Shown here: piece by piece, positions 6,264 through 14,743 of the stretch
How the letters are laid out: each line of letters opens with the position of its first letter
Numbering within the stretch: the stretch's first letter is position 1
NCBI GenBank assembly: GCA_013694495.1
Contig: JACDCH010000199.1
Location: forward strand, 1 to 40,068
Origin: Acidimicrobiia bacterium
Lineage (GTDB): Bacteria > Actinomycetota > Acidimicrobiia > Acidimicrobiales > JACDCH01
DNA length: 40,068 bases
Reading direction: 5' to 3'
Made by a program: the position numbers and the translations under genes
Notes under the pieces: generated by a model
Told to the model about the DNA's origin: nothing
The model's input: the letters and a program-made list of their open reading frames with translations, nothing else
Database searches by the model: none

Positions 6264-9239
6264 GTGCTGCGGGTGAGGACCATCTACGCCTCGACGGCTG
6301 CGTCCGCCGCCCGCTACTACGCCGGCCCGGACCGGGGCTATGCCGGCTACGTCGACCCGGAAGGAACCCAGGAGGCGCCGGGGCGCTGGGTCGGCCGACA
6401 AGCCGCCGACCTCGGACTGACCGGCCCGGTCGCAGCCGTTGACCTCGAAGCGCTCCTGTCAGGCCGCGACCCGACGACCGGGACCACGCTCGGCGCGCCG
6501 TTCGTCGATCGGTTCACCAAGCACGGCACCCTCATCCAGGCAGTCGCTGGCTACGACGCCACCTTCTCGGCGCCGAAATCCGTGTCGGTGTGGTGGGGTC
6601 TCACCGGTGACCAGGGCGTGCTCGACGCCCACGACTCCGCTGTCGCCGCCGTCCTCGGCCACCTCGAGCGGTACGGCTGCACCACCCGAGTGCGCGTCGA
6701 CGGCACCCGCTCGTTCCCCGACGCCAACGGGCTGGCGATGGCCACCTTCCAGCAGTCCACTTCCCGCGAGGACGATCCCCAGCTGCACACCCACGCCGTC
6801 ATGTCCAGCAAGGTCCAGGCCCCGAACGGGCGGTGGTACGCGCTCGACGCCCACTACCTCAAGCACCACCAGCACGCCCTCGGCAACCTCTACCAGTCGG
6901 TGCTGCGCGCCGAGCTCACCCACCGCTACGGCGTCACCTGGGGGCCCATCGTCAACGGCCAAACCGAGATCACCCAGATCCCCGACGACCTTCTCGACCA
7001 GTTCTCCAAGCGCACCCGCCAGGTCGACGACCTGCGCACGATGCTCCTCGGTGCGTTCCGAGAACGAGAGGGCCGCGACCCGACCCGGCGAGAAGCCGCA
7101 GCCATCGAACGCGACGCAGCGCTCGATTCCCGTCCCAACAAGAGCGGGCTTCCGATCGACCAGGCCCGCGCCCGCTGGCTCGACGAAGCCGCCCAGCTCG
7201 GCTGGACCCCCGATCGACTCACCACCCAGCTCGTCCCGCGGGCAACCCTCGACCAGCCCACGCCAACCGTCGACGACATCCTCGACACGATCACCGCCCA
7301 CCGCTCCACCTGGCGGCGCGCCGACATCCTCGGCGCCATCGCCGCGACCACCCCGCCCCAGGCCCGCTTCGACGGCGCCACCTGGGCCCGGGCCCTCGAA
7401 CACGCCACCGACCAGGTCCTCGACACCCACGTCGACCTCGACCCCGCCACCACCGGCGCAGTCCGAGCATCCGACGGCCGCTCGATCTGGTTCGACCCCG
7501 ACCTCCCGCACCTGTCCCACAACCGGGTCCTGGCCCAGGAAGAGCGCATCCTCACCTGGGCCATCGCCGCCCACGACCCCGCCCCGTCCCCATCGGCCAC
7601 CACCGACACCACCGGACTCGACCCCCTCCAGGCCGACACCGCACGAGCCGCCGCCGGCCACGACCCGCTCGTCCTCGTCGTCGGCCCTGCCGGCACCGGC
7701 AAGACCACCACCCTCGGCACCGCCGGCGCTGACCTCGCTTACCAGCACCGGCCGGTGTTCGGGGTCGCCCCGACCGCCAAGGCCGCCCGTGTCCTCGAGG
7801 CAGAAACGGGGATCCCGGCCGACACGATCGCCAAGCTCCTCCACGAATGGGACCGGCCCGACGGCCCCGGCACCGCCCACCACCTCCCCGCAGGCACGAC
7901 CCTCATCGTCGACGAAGCCAGCATGGTCGGCACCAACACCCTCGACCGACTCGTCGGCCTCGCCCAGTCCCAGCACTGGCGACTGGTCCTCGTCGGCGAC
8001 CCCCGCCAACTCCAGGCCGTCGGGCGCGGCGGCATGTTCGATGAGCTCTGCCGCACCGGCCGACCCCACCACCTCCAACACGTCCACCGTTTCACCAACC
8101 GCTGGGAAGCCGACGCCACCCTCGCCCTCCGCGCCGGCCACCCCAGTGCCCTCGACGCCTACTTCGACCACCACCGAGTGCGCGCCGGCGACACCGACGC
8201 CCTCGTCGCCCGCATTGCCGAGGCCTGGGCCGGCGACCACAAGCACGACCGCACCATCGCCGTCACCGCCGAGACCAACGCCCACGTCGACGCGCTCAAC
8301 ACCGCGATCCAGGCCCACCGACGAAGCCTCGGCCACCTCGACCCCGACCATGCCGTGGCCATCGGCGGCGGCGAGACCGCCGGCCCCGGCGACCACGTCG
8401 TCACCCGGCGCAACGACCGCACCCTGCGGACCACCAGAGGCGAGCCCGTCCGCAACCGGGAACATTGGCGCATCGACACCGTCGAACCCGACGGCTCCCT
8501 CGCCCTGTCCCAGGCGCGAGGACACGACCGGGTCACCGTCCCCGCCGACTACGCCCGTCAGCACCTCCGCCTCGGCTACGCCGCCACCGCCCACGGCCAC
8601 CAAGGCGACACCGTCGACCGCAGCTACACCCTCATCACCCCCGGCACCAGCCACCGCGCCCTCTACGTCGGCGCCACCCGAGGCCGCCAGAGCAACCGGC
8701 TCCTCGTCGTCACCGACGAACCCGACCTCGACGCCGCCCGCGACACCCTCGAGCACGTCCTCACCAACGACCGCGCCGACATCCCCGCCGTCGCCCGCCG
8801 CCGAGAACTCGCCGAACATGCGCTCGCCGCGCCCCAGCCCGCCGCCGATCCGGTCGACGACGCCGAGCGCGCCGTCAGGCGAGCTATGGCCGCCTCCCGA
8901 CCATTCGAGACCGAGGTCGCCGAACGCCGCGCCAACCTCGACGCCGCCCGCTCCGAGCTACGAACGCTCGAAACCAGGCACCGCGACACGGGACCGATCG
9001 GCAAGCACCGACTCCGCACCCCGCTCGCCACCGCAGCTGACTCGGTCGCCCAGGCCCAGGACGCCTACGACCTCGCCGTCGAAGCAGCAGCACCGACACG
9101 GAACGCACAGCTCGACGCGACCCGACAGCGAGACAAGCTCCTCGACGCCCAGGCCACCCAGCGGGTCATCGAGCGCCTCGATGCCCTGCAGCATCAGCCG
9201 CGCTCGCGTCCTGGCCCAGAGCTCGGACTCGGGCTGTGA
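6264..9239 (+). CDS. MobF (TrwC/TraI-type) relaxase-helicase
   Basis: 991 residues from GTG 6264, preceded by GAGGGAG; GTG 6273 is an alternative and the longer open frame to 6057 overlaps other genes. The relaxase domain (1 to ~300) has the N-terminal tyrosine pair (ARYYAGPD, Tyr18/19), APKSVSVWW and the metal-binding LHTHAVM. The helicase domain has Walker A GPAGTGKTTT (~474), Walker B IVDEASMV (~547), GDPRQLQAVGRGG and the late motif GYAATAHGHQGDTVD. A coiled-coil-rich tail (~850-990) is Arg/Glu/Ala-rich. It would nick oriT, stay bound to the strand by tyrosine and unwind DNA during conjugative transfer. No coupling protein or secretion genes are present. The 100 bases upstream are the first place to look for oriT, but I see no clear hairpin there. 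Confidence 0.95.
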   Translation: MLRVRTIYASTAASAARYYAGPDRGYAGYVDPEGTQEAPGRWVGRQAADLGLTGPVAAVDLEALLSGRDPTTGTTLGAPFVDRFTKHGTLIQAVAGYDATFSAPKSVSVWWGLTGDQGVLDAHDSAVAAVLGHLERYGCTTRVRVDGTRSFPDANGLAMATFQQSTSREDDPQLHTHAVMSSKVQAPNGRWYALDAHYLKHHQHALGNLYQSVLRAELTHRYGVTWGPIVNGQTEITQIPDDLLDQFSKRTRQVDDLRTMLLGAFREREGRDPTRREAAAIERDAALDSRPNKSGLPIDQARARWLDEAAQLGWTPDRLTTQLVPRATLDQPTPTVDDILDTITAHRSTWRRADILGAIAATTPPQARFDGATWARALEHATDQVLDTHVDLDPATTGAVRASDGRSIWFDPDLPHLSHNRVLAQEERILTWAIAAHDPAPSPSATTDTTGLDPLQADTARAAAGHDPLVLVVGPAGTGKTTTLGTAGADLAYQHRPVFGVAPTAKAARVLEAETGIPADTIAKLLHEWDRPDGPGTAHHLPAGTTLIVDEASMVGTNTLDRLVGLAQSQHWRLVLVGDPRQLQAVGRGGMFDELCRTGRPHHLQHVHRFTNRWEADATLALRAGHPSALDAYFDHHRVRAGDTDALVARIAEAWAGDHKHDRTIAVTAETNAHVDALNTAIQAHRRSLGHLDPDHAVAIGGGETAGPGDHVVTRRNDRTLRTTRGEPVRNREHWRIDTVEPDGSLALSQARGHDRVTVPADYARQHLRLGYAATAHGHQGDTVDRSYTLITPGTSHRALYVGATRGRQSNRLLVVTDEPDLDAARDTLEHVLTNDRADIPAVARRRELAEHALAAPQPAADPVDDAERAVRRAMAASRPFETEVAERRANLDAARSELRTLETRHRDTGPIGKHRLRTPLATAADSVAQAQDAYDLAVEAAAPTRNAQLDATRQRDKLLDAQATQRVIERLDALQHQPRSRPGPELGLGL

Positions 9240-9250
9240 ACGGCCGACGC

Positions 9251-10399
9251 CTATGACCTCTCGTCGTCGAACGCGGCGAGCTTGGCGCTGCGGAGGTTGT
9301 CCTCGAACTCGCTCGGATCGAAAGCGGCCGGGTCGTAGTCCCGGCCCATCCACTCGCGCCGCTCCCGGTACTCGGGGTGGCGAGGGTCGGCCAGGATCGC
9401 GAGCAGGTCCTCGAAGCCACCGGTGCCGCCGCAGTCCTCGGGCGGACATGCCCGACGTCCGTCGACGCACGCTGGCACCACCATCACCGCGTCGACCGGG
9501 AAGACCTTCTCCACCTCGACGTCGTGGCGCCAGTTGTCGCCGAAGTCGTACCGGTAAAGGAAACGCGATCCCGGCCCGGCGATCGAGTCGAGCCGTGCGC
9601 CGGTCTCGTCGATGGTCGGGACACCCCAATCGTCACCGTCGGGATCCGGGATGCCGTAGTTCGAGCCGTCGATCTCGAAGTCGTGGAGGTGGTAGTCCCA
9701 CCACCCGAACGCCGCCTGGATCATCTCGTGGATGTGATCGAGCGTGCTCGACCCGTCGACCAGCACCCGGCGCCACACCGCAGGCTTCGTGTCCCGCAGC
9801 GTCACCTTCAGCTGGAAGACAGCGCCGTCAGACCTCGGCGCGGGCTCGGCGAGAACCGGAGACGGCACGGCGATCCCCGGTCGCATCGGGATCACCTCGG
9901 CAAGTGGCTCAGCCGAGCCGACGACGGCTGCCAGCGCCCGGTCGGGTGACGAGCCGAGGTTATGGAGTGGGCCGATGATCACGCGCGCCAGGTCGAGCGA
10001 CAGCTCGACGAGATCGGTCGCGCCCTCCTCGTGCCGGATCTCGGCCTGGAAGGTGAGCTCGTGCATCACCCCGACAACGCGACGGTCGTTCGTCGGCGCC
10101 AGCCGCACCTCCTGCATGGCACCACGTTCGGCCGAGAGGAACTCGTGCCCGGTGCCGTGCTGCCGGAGCACTGTCTCGATCGCCGCCGGCACCCGGTCGA
10201 GCAATGTCGAAGCCGGCGCCAGCTCGACGAGGACTGGCAGGAACGTCTGCTGGTTGACGAGCAGGGCCACTTGCGGACGCCAGAACAGCGCCGTGGCGAA
10301 CCAATCGCCGAGCTCGGTGGTGGAGTGGTCGTCCGGTCTCGCAGCCGGCGCCTTCTTCAGCCGGTCCCGCAGCTTCTTCGTTCCGCGCACCACGAGCAC
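9251..10399 (-). CDS. DUF6933 - plasmid pRiA4b ORF-3-like fusion protein
   Basis: 382 residues from GTG 10399. The N-terminal ~160 residues (MLVVRGTKKLRDRLKKAP, then LGDWFATALFWRPQVALLVNQQT) match the DUF6933 type. Residues ~190-370 match the pRiA4b ORF-3-like domain: VFQLKVTLRDTKPAVWRRVLV, HIHEMIQAAFGWWDYHLHDF, YRYDFGDNWRHDVEVE, and the Cys cluster ACPPEDCGG. Both domains are common on plasmids and mobile elements but have no established activity. It converges on the relaxase with 11 bases between stop codons, and follows the 10466-11113 gene by 66 bases on the same strand. Confidence 0.85.
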   Translation of the reverse strand: MLVVRGTKKLRDRLKKAPAARPDDHSTTELGDWFATALFWRPQVALLVNQQTFLPVLVELAPASTLLDRVPAAIETVLRQHGTGHEFLSAERGAMQEVRLAPTNDRRVVGVMHELTFQAEIRHEEGATDLVELSLDLARVIIGPLHNLGSSPDRALAAVVGSAEPLAEVIPMRPGIAVPSPVLAEPAPRSDGAVFQLKVTLRDTKPAVWRRVLVDGSSTLDHIHEMIQAAFGWWDYHLHDFEIDGSNYGIPDPDGDDWGVPTIDETGARLDSIAGPGSRFLYRYDFGDNWRHDVEVEKVFPVDAVMVVPACVDGRRACPPEDCGGTGGFEDLLAILADPRHPEYRERREWMGRDYDPAAFDPSEFEDNLRSAKLAAFDDERS

Positions 10400-10465
10400 G
10401 CATCGAGTGTCGCAGACCAGCTTCCAGTGCCACGGGTGACAGCGAGGCGAGGTCCTTGGGCGTCA

Positions 10466-11113
10466 TTACCCCGGCTGCCCGTGGCGGAACTCGATGAACG
10501 CCCGGATGGCCGTCTTCATGTTCGCCTGGACCCCTGAGGTCCAGTCCTCCCATTCGGAGCCGTCGGTCAGTGCTCGACGAAGGCGGCTCTTGTAGTCGGA
10601 GATCGGGCGCTCCTCGATCCCGCGCGAACTGCGGAGCCAATCGCCGAATCGCTCGATCTCGTCGTGCAGGACCGGTCGTAGGCGGTGGAGTTGGTCGAGA
10701 AGCTCGGGGAGCCCGGAGCCGGCCGAACGATCAACTCGCGGTCTTGGCGCTGACGCCCGCGCTGCGTTGCCGGCTGACTGGCCCGCGCGTTTGCCCAATC
10801 GCTCGTAGGCGGCCTCCACGCGCTTCTTCACTTCGGGCAAGGGGAGTGGAGCGAGTTCATCGCAGACTTCCTTGGTCATCCTCGCCGCGGCCGTGAGCTT
10901 CCCGTCGCCGAGGAGGGCGTCGACGTTCGCGAAGCGCATCGGGACCGACGTCACCGGACATCCGATCAGTTCGGCGAGATGCTCCTTGACGGCTTTCGGT
11001 TGGTTCGAGGTCCCCGTGAGCAGGTACATGCCGACGATCACGATGTCGTCGTCACGCGTCCACCGGTGGCGAGCGTTGGATTCGGCCATGCCGAGGAGGT
11101 CGTCGAAGTCCAC
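10466..11113 (-). CDS. Unknown protein with N-terminal Myb/SANT-like segment
   Basis: 215 residues from ATG 11113, ending TAA. The first 80 residues (RHRWTRDDDIVIVGMYL, AVKEHLAELIGCPVTSVPMRFANVDALLG) have the spacing of a Myb/SANT-like or HTH domain often seen at the N terminus of mobile-element nucleases. The middle is low-complexity and basic. The C terminus (ISDYKSRLRRALTDGSEWEDW, AFIEFRHG) is helical. No nuclease motif is visible. Divergent from the AbiE-like operon across a strong palindrome. I do not recognise the family. Confidence 0.65.
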   Translation of the reverse strand: MDFDDLLGMAESNARHRWTRDDDIVIVGMYLLTGTSNQPKAVKEHLAELIGCPVTSVPMRFANVDALLGDGKLTAAARMTKEVCDELAPLPLPEVKKRVEAAYERLGKRAGQSAGNAARASAPRPRVDRSAGSGLPELLDQLHRLRPVLHDEIERFGDWLRSSRGIEERPISDYKSRLRRALTDGSEWEDWTSGVQANMKTAIRAFIEFRHGQPG

Positions 11114-11174
11114 GTGTCCATTGTTACATGATTTTAGAGTTACACGTCAACTACCACCGAGCAGGAAAAATGCT

Positions 11175-11208
11175 TGTTCGCTGTTCTCGTGCACGAGAAC
11201 AGCGAACA
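11175..11208. promoter_or_regulatory. Perfect 34-bp palindrome, probable autoregulatory operator
   Basis: The two 17-bp arms (11175-11191 and 11192-11208) are exact inverted complements with no spacer; the centre is CTCGTGCACGAG. It ends 18 bases before the AbiEi-like start codon and directly abuts TAAGGT (11210-11215), a good actinobacterial -10 hexamer. Binding here would block RNA polymerase. Antitoxins of AbiE systems are known to repress their own promoters through inverted repeats. Confidence 0.85.
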
Positions 11209-11209
11209 G

Positions 11210-11215
11210 TAAGGT
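11210..11215 (+). promoter_or_regulatory. Candidate -10 hexamer (TAAGGT) for the AbiE-like operon
   Basis: TAAGGT fits the TANNNT -10 consensus and would place the transcript start about five bases before the ATG at 11227, giving a nearly leaderless mRNA. The -35 region would fall inside the palindrome; no clear TTGACA is present. Confidence 0.4.
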
Positions 11216-11226
11216 AGGGTTGCGTC

Positions 11227-12255
11227 ATGGTCGGGACCCGCAGCGACACGGTTGAGGACCACGCGGTGGTCTCCCTCGTCCAGGCACTCGGCCGCTATGG
11301 CCTCGACGTCGCGACGCACGAGGAGGCCGATGAGCTAGTCATCGAGGTGGCGGGCTGTCGCCTGGCGGTCGAGGCGCGGTCGGTCGTGACCACTGCGGAG
11401 GCGACGGAGCTGGCGAAGCGGTGGCGTCGACGACCGACACCCGTCATCGTCGTCGCCGACCGCATCGCTGAGCCTGGCCGGGAGGTGCTCGCGGCAGCCG
11501 GCGTCAACTACTTCGACCGGCGCGGCCCGCTCCGCGTGATCGCCCCGCCGCTGATCATCGACGCCGACGTGCCCGCCCCTGGTGAGCGATCCGCACCGAA
11601 CCCACCGCTCTCCAGCCAGGTCGCGAAGGAGGTGGCGATCGCCTGCCTGCTGGCCCCAGACGAGGCGCACGGCGTCCGGGAGGTTGCGACGTTCCTTGAT
11701 CGAGCTCCGAGTGCGGTGTCCAAGGCGATGGCCGAGCTGCGCAGTGAAGGGCTCCTCACCTCGCGCAATGAGCCGCTCGTTCCCGATCTGTTCCACGAGC
11801 TGGTCAGCGTCTGGCGGGTCCGTCGCTACCCCTTGCGGGAGGAGCCGTCCACGTTGGCCACGAACAACCCGCTTGCCGGGGATCTCGGCCTCGCTGACCC
11901 AGCGGAGAGACCAGGGTGGGCCATGACCGACACGGTCGCCGCCGGTGCGCTCGGGATGCCGGTTGTCGCCCGCGGTGACTACCCCCCTGACTTCTACGTC
12001 CCGTCCCAGGCAGCGCTCGACCGGGCCCGACGCATCCTCGTCGATGCAGCTCCCAGCGAGAGCCGGGCATGCACGGTCGCCGTCGCTCCCGTGCGCGTCG
12101 CGTGCCTCCGTCGCTCCGTCCCACCCACCGGAGCGCGTACACCGTGGCCACTCGCCAACCACATCGTCGTCGCTCTCGACATCGCTCAAGACAAAGCGCG
12201 CGGGCTCGAGATCCTCGATGGCTGGAACCCGACCGAGGTGAGCCGTGCCTGGTGA
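11227..12255 (+). CDS. AbiEi-like antitoxin/regulator with N-terminal REase-fold-like domain
   Basis: 342 residues from ATG 11227. Residues ~1-115 resemble the degenerate PD-(D/E)XK-like domain seen at the N terminus of some actinobacterial winged-helix regulators: VIEVAGCRLAVEARS, VIVVADRI, AAGVNYFDRRGPLRV. A winged helix follows at ~135-190 (EVAIACLLAPDEAHGVREVATF, PSAVSKAMAELRSEGLL). The rest is a large C-terminal domain with a proline-rich segment. It overlaps the nucleotidyltransferase gene by 11 bases. Pairing a wHTH protein with a nucleotidyltransferase is the layout of type IV AbiEi/AbiEii systems, so I read this as the antitoxin that also binds the palindrome upstream. Sequence similarity to canonical AbiEi is weak. 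Confidence 0.7.
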   Translation: MVGTRSDTVEDHAVVSLVQALGRYGLDVATHEEADELVIEVAGCRLAVEARSVVTTAEATELAKRWRRRPTPVIVVADRIAEPGREVLAAAGVNYFDRRGPLRVIAPPLIIDADVPAPGERSAPNPPLSSQVAKEVAIACLLAPDEAHGVREVATFLDRAPSAVSKAMAELRSEGLLTSRNEPLVPDLFHELVSVWRVRRYPLREEPSTLATNNPLAGDLGLADPAERPGWAMTDTVAAGALGMPVVARGDYPPDFYVPSQAALDRARRILVDAAPSESRACTVAVAPVRVACLRRSVPPTGARTPWPLANHIVVALDIAQDKARGLEILDGWNPTEVSRAW

Positions 12256-13018
12256 CCACGTCGAGCTCGTCGCGGACAGCGGCGGCCGCATCGCCGCGTT
12301 CGTTGACGCCGTTGCACGGTTCCCAAACGAGCCCGCCTGGGCGCTCGTCGGCGGCTTCGCGGTCAACGTTCGTATCGAACGAGTCCATCGCCTGACCAAC
12401 GACATCGACACCATTTCCCGCGACCAGACCCAGCTCGTCGAACTGCTGGTCGCCGAACCCGACGCCGAAAGGCTCGACGCGGCCAAGCTCCGCTTCACCG
12501 CCGGCGGCCTGCCCGTCGACATCGACGTTATGGCCGACACCGAAGGGCTTCCCCTTCCGGTCGAGCTGGGCGAGCGGGTCTTCGCCCTCGCCCGGCGGGC
12601 CGTGCTTCCTCGCGCTTGCCTCACCGAACTGGTAGTGCTCGACGGCGGTACGACTGTCGCCCGAGCCACGGTCCCGGTGGCGTCGACCGCCGGCCTGGTG
12701 CTGCTCAAGACGGTGGCCATCCCGCGCCGGTCAGCCAGCAACAACCCGCAGAAGGTGGGTTCGGACATCCACGATCTCGCCCGCCTCGTCGGCGGCCAGG
12801 ACCTCGCTGCCCTCGCCGCTGAGATCCGCGATACCGGCGACGAGCTGTCGAGCTGGATCGGCTCGACACTGGTCAAGTGGTTCTCACCCGACCACGACCT
12901 TCGCTACACCTACGCCCGCCTTCGCCGGCTGTCTCGTTCGCCGGACACGGACAGTCTCATCGAGTCGGACCTTGAGGTGCTCGCGCTACTCGGCGAACTG
13001 GTGCTGGCCGAGCAATGA
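12245..13018 (+). CDS. AbiEii-like nucleotidyltransferase (putative toxin)
   Basis: 257 residues from GTG 12245, overlapping the upstream gene. The nucleotidyltransferase signature is near the N terminus: WALVGGFAVNVRI (GG...), then RLTNDIDTIS supplying the paired aspartates, and a third acidic site in LPVDIDVM. Downstream are LLKTVAIPRRSASNNPQKVGSDIHDLARL, the lysine- and aspartate-containing block typical of AbiEii/MenT-like proteins, and a helical C terminus. Proteins of this group are toxins in type IV toxin-antitoxin or abortive-infection systems; some transfer nucleotides to tRNA. Activity here is inferred from the motifs and from the paired regulator. Confidence 0.8.
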   Translation: MPGDHVELVADSGGRIAAFVDAVARFPNEPAWALVGGFAVNVRIERVHRLTNDIDTISRDQTQLVELLVAEPDAERLDAAKLRFTAGGLPVDIDVMADTEGLPLPVELGERVFALARRAVLPRACLTELVVLDGGTTVARATVPVASTAGLVLLKTVAIPRRSASNNPQKVGSDIHDLARLVGGQDLAALAAEIRDTGDELSSWIGSTLVKWFSPDHDLRYTYARLRRLSRSPDTDSLIESDLEVLALLGELVLAEQ

Positions 13019-13165
13019 AGGGCGTACCGCAGCTCGCCTCCTCCGTCCGTTCGGCAGTTCCCGTCACGGCCCCGGCATACATCGCCTGGTCAGGCGGCCC
13101 GCGGCCGACGGCCACCGTACGCTGCGGCCACGACGCTGAGGGCAAGAAGTGAAGGGACCGGGCAC

Positions 13166-14743
13166 GTGATCACCGGAGAGCTGAAGACGCGAATCGACGC
13201 CGTGTGGAACGACTTCTGGTCGGGCGGCATCTCGAACCCGCTCGAGGTCATGGAGCAGCTGACCGTCCTGCTCTTCATCAAGGGCCTCGACGAGGCGCAC
13301 ACCAAGGCTGAGCGCAAGGCCAACCGAACCGGCGAGCCGATCGAGGACCCGATCTTCGGTGACGGCGACTTCGTGCCGGAGGGCGCGGCGCAGGGACGCC
13401 CATACAGCGACTTGCGCTGGGACCGGTTGAAGCACTTCGCCCCGGCCGACATGTACGAGGTCGTCAGCAGGTACGTCTTCCCGTTCATCCAGCAACGGTC
13501 TGCCGCCAGCACTCATGGCAAGCACATGCAGGGCGCCCGGTTCACCATCCCCACGCCGGCGCTGCTCCAGAAGGCAGTCGACGGGCTCGACGGCATCCCT
13601 ATGGAGAACCGGGATACCAAGGGCGACATCTACGAGTACATGCTCGGCAAGATCGCGACCGCCGGCCAGAACGGCCAGTTCCGCACGCCACGCCACATCA
13701 TCCAGCTCATGGTCGAGATGATGGCCCCGACCGCCAACGACACAATCTGCGACCCGGCATGCGGCACCTGCGGGTTCCTCGTCGCCGCGAGCCAGTACTT
13801 GCGGAACAACGTCGAGGACCTGTTCTCCAACCCGACGACGGCGAAGCACTTCCACGGCGCTGCATTCCACGGGTACGACTTCGACAACACGATGCTGCGC
13901 ATCGGGTCGATGAACATGCAGCTTCACGGTGTCGACAACCCGTCCATCACCTACAAGGACTCGCTGTCCGAAGAGCACGCCGGCGACATCGAGGCCTACT
14001 CGCTTGTCCTCGCCAACCCGCCGTTCGCCGGCAGCCTCGACTACGAGGCCACGGCCAAAGATCTGCTCCAGGTCGTCAAGACCAAGAAGACCGAGCTGCT
14101 GTTCCTCGCGCTGTTCCTCCGGCTCCTCAAGCCAGGTGGCCGGGCTGCGGTGATCGTCCCCGACGGCGTGCTGTTCGGTTCGACCACGGCGCACAAGGAA
14201 CTGCGCCGCATCCTCGTCGAGGACCAGAAGCTCGACGGCGTCGTTTCGCTGCCCTCCGGTGTGTTCAAGCCCTACGCCGGCGTGTCGACCGCCATCCTGT
14301 TGTTCACCAAGACCAACTCCGGCGGCACCGACCACGTCTGGTTCTACGACCTCCAAGCCGATGGCTACAGCCTCGACGACAAGCGCACGCCGTTGCTCGG
14401 CGCCGAGAAGCTCGGCGCTCTGGCAACCCTCACCGACGCCGAGCACGCCAAGAACAACCTCCCGGACGCCCTCGCCCATTGGCGGGAGCGCGACGACGGC
14501 CACGAGGTCCAGCGGGAACGAACCGCACAGTCGTTCTGCGTGGCCAAGGCCGACATCGCCACGAACGGCTACGACCTGTCGATCAATCGGTACAAGGAGA
14601 TCGTCCACGATGAGATCGAGCACCCGGCCCCGGGCGAGATCCTTGCGGAGCTAGCTCAGCTGGAGGAGGAGATCCAGCGACGACTCGCCGAGGTCGCGGA
14701 GATGCTCGACCCTGCCGCGGAGGCCGGAAGTCGTGAGAGGTGA
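13166..14743 (+). CDS. hsdM: Type I restriction-modification methyltransferase subunit
   Basis: 525 residues from GTG 13166. The N-terminal helical domain (LKTRIDAVWNDFWSGGISNPLEVMEQLTVLLF) is typical of HsdM. The SAM-binding motif I is DPACGTCGFL (~196), with Cys at a position that is variable in this family. The catalytic N6-adenine motif IV is NPPF (~285). The C terminus (EILAELAQLEEEIQRRLAEVAEML) is a coiled coil for contact with HsdS. It methylates adenine in the sequence chosen by HsdS and is essential for both modification and restriction complexes. First gene of a co-oriented run to 23307; the 147 bases before it presumably hold the promoter, though I cannot assign boxes. Confidence 0.96.
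   Translation: MITGELKTRIDAVWNDFWSGGISNPLEVMEQLTVLLFIKGLDEAHTKAERKANRTGEPIEDPIFGDGDFVPEGAAQGRPYSDLRWDRLKHFAPADMYEVVSRYVFPFIQQRSAASTHGKHMQGARFTIPTPALLQKAVDGLDGIPMENRDTKGDIYEYMLGKIATAGQNGQFRTPRHIIQLMVEMMAPTANDTICDPACGTCGFLVAASQYLRNNVEDLFSNPTTAKHFHGAAFHGYDFDNTMLRIGSMNMQLHGVDNPSITYKDSLSEEHAGDIEAYSLVLANPPFAGSLDYEATAKDLLQVVKTKKTELLFLALFLRLLKPGGRAAVIVPDGVLFGSTTAHKELRRILVEDQKLDGVVSLPSGVFKPYAGVSTAILLFTKTNSGGTDHVWFYDLQADGYSLDDKRTPLLGAEKLGALATLTDAEHAKNNLPDALAHWRERDDGHEVQRERTAQSFCVAKADIATNGYDLSINRYKEIVHDEIEHPAPGEILAELAQLEEEIQRRLAEVAEMLDPAAEAGSRER

Noticed and set aside
5641..6276. 211-residue plus-strand frame between the HTH genes and the relaxase
   Set aside because: Arg/Pro/His-rich translation overlapping the 5750-6163 gene in another frame; no motif.
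6459..8819. 786-residue open frame on the minus strand inside the relaxase gene
   Set aside because: Gly/Val/Asp-rich translation that mirrors the relaxase codons; long antisense frames are expected in GC-rich DNA, and the plus-strand frame has all relaxase motifs. The same applies to the 1179-residue frame at 6439-9978.
11335..12876. 513-residue minus-strand frame over the AbiE-like pair
   Set aside because: Ser/Arg-rich antisense translation with no motif; the plus strand has the nucleotidyltransferase signature.
13752..13785. HsdM motif I reads GTCGF rather than GTGGF
   Set aside because: That position is variable (Ala, Gly, Cys) among HsdM proteins and the catalytic NPPF is intact, so loss of activity is not suggested.
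13064..14623. 519-residue minus-strand frame over hsdM
   Set aside because: Shadow of the methyltransferase; contains no recognisable domain and would overlap the real gene almost completely.
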